Shown here piece after piece: positions 7,967-14,978 of a stretch of DNA of 64,000 nucleotides (positions within the stretch are counted from its first letter, which is position 1; every line of letters starts with the position of its first letter). Both the position numbers and the translations under genes were made by a program. Source of the DNA: Terriglobia bacterium (lineage in GTDB: Bacteria; Acidobacteriota; Terriglobia; Bryobacterales; Bryobacteraceae); assembly GCA_025363475.1 (NCBI GenBank), contig JANYDS010000083.1, positions 1 through 64,000 on the forward strand, written 5' to 3'. The notes beneath the pieces were generated by a model. That model saw only the letters and a program-made list of their open reading frames with translations. It had not been told where the DNA came from and did no database searches.

Positions 7967-8517
7967 ACGGGATACGTCCGCAAGCGGGTGTAGACAGAGC
8001 CGGGTTCACTCAGGTACAGGTGAAACTCAGTCACTGGGAAGGTGCCGAAATCAAAGTTAGACACGAAATCGAAGTTGGACATGGAGGGTGTGAGGCTTTT
8101 GCGGAGTTGCTCGATATTTTCGTTCTTCAGGCGGGCCAGCGTCAAATGGGGCGAGTAAGGCCGGGCCTCGGGTGCACAGCCCAGGGTGGCGATGGCCGTG
8201 TCGGTGGCTTTCGCGAGAGCCGTCAGGGCCGGAGGGTGCTCTACCTTCGCGAAGAGGACCTTCGAGGGCTTTGCCGGGGGGTAAAAATCGAGGCCCGCAA
8301 TTTTGATTTCAAACCCGCCTGCGCGTGGCATTGCTGCCAGCGCGTGGTCCAGTTCGGTGAGACGGGCTGCCGACCACTGCCCGATGAATTTAGTGGTTAC
8401 GTGGTAATTCGTCGCAGGCGACCAGTTGATTTTTGTTAGGGGTTGCAACTCGCGCACGAGCCGGGCCAGGCTGTCGAGGACATGGGGTGTCGGAGCGATT
8501 CCTGTAAATAGCCGCAA
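7960..8517 (-). CDS. thpR: RNA 2',3'-cyclic phosphodiesterase
   Basis: A 185-residue 2H phosphoesterase. The two HxTx catalytic motifs are HVTTKF (near residue 44) and HLTLARLK (near 129); the start MRLFTGIAPTPHVLDSLARL is typical. The family opens 2',3'-cyclic phosphate ends and was first named for 2'-5' RNA ligase activity. It is the first gene of the thpR-plsY-gpsA run; the association with lipid genes is probably only positional. The opposite strand carries the next gene, starting 23 bases from this start. Confidence 0.9.
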   Translation of the reverse strand: MRLFTGIAPTPHVLDSLARLVRELQPLTKINWSPATNYHVTTKFIGQWSAARLTELDHALAAMPRAGGFEIKIAGLDFYPPAKPSKVLFAKVEHPPALTALAKATDTAIATLGCAPEARPYSPHLTLARLKNENIEQLRKSLTPSMSNFDFVSNFDFGTFPVTEFHLYLSEPGSVYTRLRTYPVC

Positions 8518-8539
8518 GGGTCCATTATCCTGTTTTGTG

Positions 8540-8896
8540 ATGCAGCGTGTTCGCGTTGTTCACTGGAAGGCGGAAGAAGCCGGGCCTCTGCGGGAGGTTT
8601 GCGGGAGTGCGGGCTTTCAAGCCGAGGTCGACCCAGCAGATTTACTGACCCTCTTGCGAGCCATCCGATTTTCTCAGCCGGATGCTGTGGTGATTGATCT
8701 CACGCTGGCACCAAGTCATGGGCGGCAGCTTGCGTACCATCTCAGGAGCAGTAAATCTGCGCGGCATATTCCGATCATTTGTGGATGGTCTGGCAGAAAA
8801 AGCTGCGGCGATTCGGGAAAATTATGCTGCGGTGATGGGGACGCTTTCCCGCAGATGTTGAACTTGATGAAGATCCGCCAGGGGCTTGTCCGGTGA
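8540..8896 (+). pseudogene. Response-regulator receiver-like fragment, frame-broken
   Basis: From ATG 8540 the frame reads MQRVRVVHWKAEEAGPLREV, then ADLLTLLRAIRFSQPDAVVIDLTL (phospho-acceptor region DAVVIDL), LAYHLRSSKS and ARHIPII, a receiver fold. After HIPII the frame turns to nonsense (CGWSGRKSCG). Two bases away in frame the expected FVDGLAEKAAAIRENYAAVMG appears, as if a run of five T had lost two. That frame in turn joins the DUF3052-like gene only after dropping one T at about 8844. Read with both corrections, the whole of 8540-9123 is a continuous 194-residue chain. The receiver part is short, so material between it and the DUF3052 domain may also be deleted. Confidence 0.6.
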
Positions 8897-9123
8897 CGCT
8901 TTGGTTTGTGCGTGATCCGCGCGAATATCAGGCTCAATTGCCCCGTATGGTGCGGCTGGCCGCGGGTTCAAAGCTCTGGATGATCTGGAAGAAAGCCTCG
9001 ACAAATGGCTTGACCCAGAATCTGGTTCGCGAAGCGGCTAATGAGCACGGGCTGGTGGATTACAAGATTTGTTCCGTAAATGCGCAGTGGAGCGGCATGT
9101 TGTTTCCGGCGAAGAAGGGCTAA
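8893..9123 (+). pseudogene. DUF3052-like domain, 5' end out of frame
   Basis: The frame ending at 9123 encodes TLWFVRDPREYQAQLPRMVR, LWMIWKKAST, LTQNLVREAANEHGLVDYK and NAQWSGMLFP. This is the C-terminal two thirds of a DUF3052-type protein (compare the conserved WFVRD, W/PKK and LVDYKV...WSGL pattern). The same frame is open further upstream as DVELDEDPPGACPV but has no good start there, and links through a one-base shift to NYAAVMGTL of the preceding fragment. The function of the family is unknown. As annotated from GTG 8893, only a truncated domain would be made. Confidence 0.6.
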
Positions 9124-9127
9124 AGAT

Positions 9128-9688
9128 TTGTTTGGCGACATTTTGCCGCGGTCTTTCTACAATCGGGACGCCGTCACGGTGGCTCGTAGTTTGTTAGGGA
9201 AAATTCTGGTCCACGAAACCTGCGCAGGAATCATCACCGAGGTGGAGGCCTATCTGGGTGAGGGCGATCTGGCGGCCCACACGACAGCAGGAATTACCGA
9301 CCGGACGCGTGTGATTTTCGGCGCGCCCGGACATGCGTATGTTTACCTTTCGTATGGAATGCACGAATGCCTGAATGTTGTGGCAGAGGCTGAAGGGCAA
9401 GCCGGTTGCGCGCTGATTCGCGCACTGGTGCCGGTGGCAGGAGTGGACCTGATGCGCACGCGGCGGCCCGCATCCAAGACGGATCGCGACCTGACGTCCG
9501 GTCCTGGCAAACTTACCCAGGCGCTTGGCATCAATCGCTCCCATTACGGCGCGGATCTGACGCAAGGTCCTCTGACGATCAGGAATCAGCGAAACGAAGC
9601 CAATTTTACGTTCGAGGTTACACCGCGCATCGGGATTACGAAATCTGCGGACTTGCCCCTGCGGTTTATTGCCCGCATCGTACCCTGA
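9128..9688 (+). CDS. DNA-3-methyladenine glycosylase (AAG/MPG family)
   Basis: A base-excision-repair enzyme that removes alkylated purines. Family motifs are present: FYNRDAVTVARSLLGKIL, ITEVEAYLGEGDLAAH with the catalytic glutamate, HAYVYLSYGMHECLNVV, and TSGPGKLTQALGI. I prefer the TTG at 9128, preceded by AAGGG seven bases away; the frame is also open from ATG 9080, but that would overlap the previous gene by 44 bases and add a basic tail with no match to the family. With this start the protein is 186 residues, the usual size. A phosphatase gene follows after four bases. Confidence 0.92.
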   Translation: MFGDILPRSFYNRDAVTVARSLLGKILVHETCAGIITEVEAYLGEGDLAAHTTAGITDRTRVIFGAPGHAYVYLSYGMHECLNVVAEAEGQAGCALIRALVPVAGVDLMRTRRPASKTDRDLTSGPGKLTQALGINRSHYGADLTQGPLTIRNQRNEANFTFEVTPRIGITKSADLPLRFIARIVP

Positions 9689-9692
9689 ACGC

Positions 9693-10253
9693 ATGGCAGA
9701 TCTCTGGCTGATCCGGCACGGCGAAACGGCATGGAGCCTTTCGGGTGCGCACACTGGCCGCACCGATATTCCGCTGACACCGGCAGGCGAAGAGCAGGCG
9801 GCGGGAATCCGTACGAAGCTGGGCGGGCGGAACTTCGCGCTGGTACTGAGCAGTCCGCTGGAGCGCGCGCGCCGGACTTGTGAACTGGCGGGATTTGCCG
9901 ATGTCATGCAGCTTGAGCCGAATCTTGCCGAGTGGGCTTATGGTGAGTATGAAGGCAGAACGACGGCGCAGATTCGCGTCGACAGGCCCGGCTGGACTCC
10001 CTTTAAAGATGATTTCCCGGGGGGCGAAACGCTTGCGGACGTGGCTGTGCGCGCGCAAGCAGTAATCGACCGGGCGGTAGCGGAGGATGGCGATGTGGCA
10101 CTATTCGCCCACGCGCACATTCTGCGGGTGCTGGCCGCCTGCTGGGTGGGTCTCCCGCCGCAGGGTGCCCGGTATTTCACGATGAGTCCGGCGGGGGTTT
10201 CCACACTGGGGTATGAGCGGGAGAACCGCGTCATCCTGCGCTGGAATCTCTAG
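9693..10253 (+). CDS. Histidine phosphatase family protein
   Basis: A 186-residue member of the phosphoglycerate mutase-like superfamily. The catalytic LIRHGETAWS sits at the N-terminus (the histidine that is phosphorylated), with LSSPLERARRTCELAG, EWAYGEYEGRT and the second histidine in LFAHAHILRVLAACWVG. Start ATG 9693 gives the standard MADLWLIRHGE beginning; the frame is open 24 bases further up but without family similarity. Members dephosphorylate small metabolites or sugar phosphates; the substrate cannot be assigned. It follows the glycosylase gene closely, so the two are probably co-transcribed. Confidence 0.88.
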   Translation: MADLWLIRHGETAWSLSGAHTGRTDIPLTPAGEEQAAGIRTKLGGRNFALVLSSPLERARRTCELAGFADVMQLEPNLAEWAYGEYEGRTTAQIRVDRPGWTPFKDDFPGGETLADVAVRAQAVIDRAVAEDGDVALFAHAHILRVLAACWVGLPPQGARYFTMSPAGVSTLGYERENRVILRWNL

Positions 10254-10259
10254 TTTTAA

Positions 10260-13200
10260 TTAGCGAATCAGGATGGACGATGTTGCCGTAACACCGCCGA
10301 TTGTCAATTGAATTTGCTTCAGCCCGGCGCCCGTACCGGGAACCTGTACATTCACCTGATACAGACCAACCTGCACGGGAGCCAGGCCGCTGAACTTCAA
10401 CGGGGCGCTGATGCCGCCAATCGTCACCACCGGATCGGTTGTAGTGAGCGCGAGGGGAGCAGTCGAAGGCGAAAGATCTCCACTCGCAGGGGTATTCGAG
10501 ACTGGACCGAGACCGTTCATAAACAATTGAACAATGCTTCCCTGCGCCACTCCGCCAGTGCTGGTTACGACGACGTTGTTCTGATCGAGGGCGGCGACGA
10601 AACCAGCGGGCGATTCGAAAAATCCCGGAGCATAGGTGGCCAGAGGCAGCAAATAGACTGCTCCTGAATTTCCTGCAACGCTAACCTTCATTTGCGCTGC
10701 GGTCTGCCCGAGGTTAATCGAATTCTGTAGTTCCCAGGGTATCTGTACATTGACCTGGCCGGGACTGATAAACCACAACCGGCCCGCAGCGCTCACGAAA
10801 GTGGTGTCGAAGCTGACACTGACGCCATTGATGGCAAGCGGCAGATAGGAAGTCGACTTGGGCTGCGTTGTGCCCGCGAGGTTGCTGCCAAACAGAGAAA
10901 TATATGATCCTGGTGCCATCGCCTGACCACTCAGGTAGCTGGCTCCGTTGACAGCGCCGTTCGGCGAGACGGTTGCCTGCAGATTGCCCGTGATGGTGAA
11001 AGTAGTGCCGAGTCCGCCTGCCGTTGCCGCAAAAACGTTGGAGCCGGGCTGCGGGCCCAGGGCATCGTTCGACCCTGCGAAACCATAGATGTCGGTAACA
11101 GAATCAGAATTCAGAAGTCTGCCGCCGCCAGAGCCGACACTGAACCGTGTGGCAACCCCGGCAACAGGCACGCCGAATCGGTCCAGAACCTGGAGCAGCA
11201 GGCCACCTTCGGAATTCTGCTGATTCACCAGGCCTGTATCGCCATCGCCTGCTATGGGAACGATGTTGTAAGGGATTCCTTCACCCACCAGATAGAGAAA
11301 CGGGATCTGCATGGGGCTTGAAGATCCGGCGATCGTGATGTAGCCCTCGTAGCTTCCGGCAGCGGGCAGGGTGCCGGAAAGAGTCACGCTGAGCGTCGCT
11401 GTCTGTCCGGCAGGCACGGAGAGATTCGGCTGATCGATGGAAATATGGGCATTCGTTTCCGGGGTACGGCGCACGATGGCAAAACTGAGATTCAGTGGCG
11501 CACTGCCGGTGTTGGTGAAGACCACCTGCTGCACAGCGGGCAGCGAGGTGGTGCGGATGATTCCGAACGAGAGTGTGGAAGGGGCGAGGAAGAGTTTTGT
11601 CGCCACAGCGGCGGCAGCCTGAGCCTTGCCGGCACCGACGGAGGTTACGGACGCCTGCACGCCGTTCTCAGTAATATCCTGCGTAGCGGTATTAACAATG
11701 GCCGATTTCACCTGCGCCGGAGTAAATCCCGGGTGGGCCTGCATGACAAGCGCGGCGAGGCCTGCGATCTGCGGGGCCGAAAAACTGGTCCCCTGGCTGA
11801 CGACATAGCCGGTGGGCGAGTAGAGTGGGCCATTGGGATCGTATTTCTGCGCCGCCAGGTATACGTCTGTTCCTGCCGCGACGACATCCGGTTTGATGCC
11901 AAATGTCCCGAGGGCCGGGCCGCGGGAACTGAAACTCGCGATCTGATTTACGGCGAGGTTCGTGAAGCTGGTGAGACTGGGGCTGATGGTGGCAGCGGCT
12001 TTTGGAGTGGACTTCAGGAAATTGCGAATCGCCTGACCATCGTCGTAACCGATGAAAGTCGCGGTGATGGTACCGCTCGCGCCCAACCCTCCCGGGGTGA
12101 GTAAACTGTTGTCTCCGGCGGCGTTGCTGATGATGGCTCCGGTGGCGCCCGCAGCCTGAAGGTTTTGCACCTTGACCACGAACGTGCAGGTGCCACGTTG
12201 CACCAGCGCGATGGCCCCGGTGAGAGAACCGGCGGGCAGGGGGCCGCAGGCCAGGGGATCTGTGGCTGCGGCAGCATTGGATAACGGCCCGGTTACCGCG
12301 ACAGTGCCTGGATTGCCCGTCTGTGAACGGAAGGTCCCGAGGCCGGTGACATTGACGCCGTTCGACCAGCTGTGAGAGTTGGCAGAGGCGCCAACGGCAA
12401 TAGCCGAAGGCGCATCGCCAGGGGATGAGATGGTGCCGAGACTGGGTTTTATGTTGCCGAGACTTCCTTCATTTCCGGCGGCGGCGACCACCACCATGCC
12501 GCCTTTGACTGCGGCTTCTACTACATAGGCTATGGCGTCGCAGGCCTGACCCGCCGCCAGGCCGCACGTGGCTCCGGTATCGAGCGGGCCATAGACTGCC
12601 GAGCCGCCGAGCGACATGACAACAACGTCCATGCCGTCGAAATAGGCGTCTTCAAGGGCCGTAATGATGGCATCGCCGGAGGTGAAATCATTGACGCCAG
12701 GTGTGCCGAAAACCTTGTAGCTGCCGAGGAATGCCTTGGGTGCGACACCGGTGATGGTGCCGGACGGACCTTTGTTCGTGACGCCCGCTGCTGCCATGGC
12801 GACGGCAGTACCGTGGCCGAAATGGTCGCGCGCGGAGATGTCATCAGGGCGCGAAGCGGCGGCACCGCCTGAGGCAATCATGGAAACGTAGCTGCGGGCC
12901 ACGATGATTTTGTTGCTGGTAAAGGCCAGGTTGGCGGGAACGTCGGTCTTTGGGAAAGTTGTTGGGGTGATGAGACTGGAATCCTGAAAGGCCGCGTGTG
13001 AGGAATCAATTCCGGTATCGATGACGCCGATCATCATACCTGCACCGGCATTGCTGGTGCCACCAAGCAGGCTCCACGCAGCAGGCACGCTGATGAGCTG
13101 CTCGGCTGCATCCAGATTCAGGTGATAGCGCGGCATGCGGACCACATAGCTCACGCCGGAAACGGACTTAAGCGCAGCGATCTCTGAAGGGTCCGCCGAG

Positions 13201-13451
13201 ATAAAGATCGCATTCAGAAATGTATGAGCCTCGCCGGTGATCCGGACATTGCGGGTGCGCAGTTCGGCTTTTACGGCCTCGTGAGCGATCTGGATAACGG
13301 TGCGGGCGCGGGCCACTGCCACTCTGTCCCGACGTGAAGCCAGGGTAGCTGCGGCAGGATCCTTGAGGACGACGGCATAACGCACCAGATCGCGCGCCCA
13401 GGCCGGTACGGTGACCAGAGTCAGAATGAAAAACAGGGCGATACGGCGCAT
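10260..13451 (-). CDS. Secreted subtilisin-like (S8) protease with PA and TIGR03437 domains
   Basis: A 1063-residue exported protease. Order: signal peptide (1-19); I9-like propeptide to about 110; S8 catalytic domain with Asp145 in IGVIDTGIDSSH, His213 in FGHGTAVA and Ser556 in SQGTSFSAPQIAG; a PA domain inserted in the catalytic domain (about 385-480, LVQRGTCTFVVKVQNLQAAGA); an Ig-like region (FTNTGSAPLNLSF); a Big-1-like segment (GVPVAGVATRFSVGSG); and the TIGR03437 domain from about 840 (NGASYLSGQAMAPGSYISLF) to the end. All catalytic residues are present. The last domain is the one also found in the NHL protein at 14979. It is the distal gene of a minus-strand group with the CPBP protease 18 bases upstream. 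Confidence 0.95.
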   Translation of the reverse strand: MRRIALFFILTLVTVPAWARDLVRYAVVLKDPAAATLASRRDRVAVARARTVIQIAHEAVKAELRTRNVRITGEAHTFLNAIFISADPSEIAALKSVSGVSYVVRMPRYHLNLDAAEQLISVPAAWSLLGGTSNAGAGMMIGVIDTGIDSSHAAFQDSSLITPTTFPKTDVPANLAFTSNKIIVARSYVSMIASGGAAASRPDDISARDHFGHGTAVAMAAAGVTNKGPSGTITGVAPKAFLGSYKVFGTPGVNDFTSGDAIITALEDAYFDGMDVVVMSLGGSAVYGPLDTGATCGLAAGQACDAIAYVVEAAVKGGMVVVAAAGNEGSLGNIKPSLGTISSPGDAPSAIAVGASANSHSWSNGVNVTGLGTFRSQTGNPGTVAVTGPLSNAAAATDPLACGPLPAGSLTGAIALVQRGTCTFVVKVQNLQAAGATGAIISNAAGDNSLLTPGGLGASGTITATFIGYDDGQAIRNFLKSTPKAAATISPSLTSFTNLAVNQIASFSSRGPALGTFGIKPDVVAAGTDVYLAAQKYDPNGPLYSPTGYVVSQGTSFSAPQIAGLAALVMQAHPGFTPAQVKSAIVNTATQDITENGVQASVTSVGAGKAQAAAAVATKLFLAPSTLSFGIIRTTSLPAVQQVVFTNTGSAPLNLSFAIVRRTPETNAHISIDQPNLSVPAGQTATLSVTLSGTLPAAGSYEGYITIAGSSSPMQIPFLYLVGEGIPYNIVPIAGDGDTGLVNQQNSEGGLLLQVLDRFGVPVAGVATRFSVGSGGGRLLNSDSVTDIYGFAGSNDALGPQPGSNVFAATAGGLGTTFTITGNLQATVSPNGAVNGASYLSGQAMAPGSYISLFGSNLAGTTQPKSTSYLPLAINGVSVSFDTTFVSAAGRLWFISPGQVNVQIPWELQNSINLGQTAAQMKVSVAGNSGAVYLLPLATYAPGFFESPAGFVAALDQNNVVVTSTGGVAQGSIVQLFMNGLGPVSNTPASGDLSPSTAPLALTTTDPVVTIGGISAPLKFSGLAPVQVGLYQVNVQVPGTGAGLKQIQLTIGGVTATSSILIR

Positions 13452-13469
13452 AGAATTTTGGCCTCTAAG

Positions 13470-14456
13470 TTATTGAAAGAATACCCGCCAAAGCGTAACG
13501 GTCAAGGCATGTGTCACCATGCTGCTCTGTATGCTGCGAGTGGTGCGCCACGCCATTCCATAAGATAAACCCGCAACTGCCGCCACAGTTGCGAAACGCC
13601 AGTTTGGCCACGCGTGATGAAACCCCAGGTGTACTGAGCCAAACAGGATAGACGTGATGATGAGAGCTGCCGTTTCGCTGCGGGTCCATTTCGCCAGCCA
13701 GGGCAACAACAGGCCCCGGAAAAAGAACTCTTCCGAGAGGGCGACTACCCAGAGAATGCCAAGGAATGTCCCCAGCGCGAGCAATGGATTGAGCGGCTGG
13801 TCGCGGAACCGTACCAGCCCCAGCGCCCAGTAAACCAGGCCCGTGACAGGCAGCACCGTAATGAACCAGCGCACTCCGGTGAGCCACTCGCGGCGGTTGG
13901 GGAAGAAGCGGAATTCGACGCCCGCGTCCCCGCGGATGGTCAACACTGACAGAGCCGCCGTCCGAATGATCATCAGGTGCCCGAGGATTGAGATGTCAAC
14001 TTTCGGAATTGGCGTCTGATAGAGCAGGTGGGAGACATTGACAAGGATGGCCGCCGCCGGCGCAATGAGAAAGGTTGCATCCGCGAAGGCTCCGGGTGGC
14101 CAGGCTATGTACCAGAAAGACACCGTGGACGCGAGAATTGCCAGCAGCACCAGGCCAAGCCCGCTGAATTTGCCTGTGGCCAGCGTGTACATCAGCCAGG
14201 GAAGCAGGGAACTGGCGGTGAGCAAGAGGGCTGTTTTGGTCTTATCCCGTTGCGCAAGCCAGTTGCGTGGTGCATCAAAACCCGCTACCAGGTAAAACGC
14301 AAATTCGAGGAGGAACGCCGCGGCAACAGGAATCGCTGTTTGTGCCGGGATGCCCTTCATACCGGAATAGATGAAAGCGGCCAGGCCGAGGACGAGCCAG
14401 CCTGTAGCAAGAACCAGTTTATAGCGGGCGGATGAATTGGACAGCGCGGGCATCAT
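13470..14456 (-). CDS. CPBP-family intramembrane glutamic protease
   Basis: A 328-residue multipass membrane protein with about eight hydrophobic segments and the CAAX protease/bacteriocin-processing (CPBP, Abi) signature: SEEFFFRG with Glu242, Glu243 and Arg247, and the histidine motifs FGSVHLGFHHAW (276-280). Bacterial members cleave membrane-embedded substrates or confer bacteriocin immunity; the substrate here is unknown. It sits between an SRPBCC gene (23 bases upstream) and the secreted subtilase (18 bases downstream), so two proteases may be expressed together. Confidence 0.88.
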   Translation of the reverse strand: MMPALSNSSARYKLVLATGWLVLGLAAFIYSGMKGIPAQTAIPVAAAFLLEFAFYLVAGFDAPRNWLAQRDKTKTALLLTASSLLPWLMYTLATGKFSGLGLVLLAILASTVSFWYIAWPPGAFADATFLIAPAAAILVNVSHLLYQTPIPKVDISILGHLMIIRTAALSVLTIRGDAGVEFRFFPNRREWLTGVRWFITVLPVTGLVYWALGLVRFRDQPLNPLLALGTFLGILWVVALSEEFFFRGLLLPWLAKWTRSETAALIITSILFGSVHLGFHHAWPNWRFATVAAVAGLSYGMAWRTTRSIQSSMVTHALTVTLWRVFFQ

Positions 14457-14479
14457 TATGCAGCTTACCGGACGCAGAT

Positions 14480-14974
14480 TTAAGTCTGAAGCGATATTAC
14501 GGTGGGGTCGTCGAAGCGCACGCCGGGGACAGCCAGAAGATCTTTCACGGCTTGCTGCCGGAAGCGGAAAATTCCCAGCAATTGCTGTTTCACCATGAGA
14601 GAGTGCGCGAGGTGTCCCAGCACGCCCAGCGGCAGTGTGTAAGTTACGCAGTCTGATATTTCTGTGATGCCATTGATCTCTTTAAGCAAGTGCTGGTGAC
14701 GCCACAGAGTGTAAGGCCCCTTCGCTTGTTCGTCGACGAAACCAGCGGGCGGGTCATATGAAGTGATCAGTGTTTTCCAATGGATGGGAAGCCCCAGCCA
14801 GCGGATGACGTATTCAATTTCCGCCCCCGCGCGCATCTCCACATTTTTGCTCACGACTTTGAAGTTGAGCCAGGAGGGCGTGAGCTTTGCCAGATTGTAC
14901 GGGCTTTCAAAAATGGCAAACGCCTGTCCGATGGGAACAGGCGCAGTCATGAAGCAGCGAAGTTGCCAGGTCAA
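14480..14974 (-). CDS. SRPBCC-family (START-like) protein
   Basis: A helix-grip protein of about 164 residues. The sequence PVPIGQAFAIFESPYNLAKL, TPSWLNFKVVSKN, GAEIEYVIRWLGLPIHWKT and TPL-type middle strands match the coenzyme Q-binding/cyclase-like SRPBCC group that often starts with PAPxExVFxFFxxPxNLxxLTPPWL. Members bind hydrophobic ligands. The start is uncertain: TTG 14974 lies just after the stop of the NHL gene, ATG 14950 would delete the first strand, and a GTG at 15022 would overlap the NHL gene by 44 bases. It lies between the NHL and CPBP genes in the same orientation. Confidence 0.8.
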   Translation of the reverse strand: MTWQLRCFMTAPVPIGQAFAIFESPYNLAKLTPSWLNFKVVSKNVEMRAGAEIEYVIRWLGLPIHWKTLITSYDPPAGFVDEQAKGPYTLWRHQHLLKEINGITEISDCVTYTLPLGVLGHLAHSLMVKQQLLGIFRFRQQAVKDLLAVPGVRFDDPTVISLQT

Positions 14975-14978
14975 GTGG

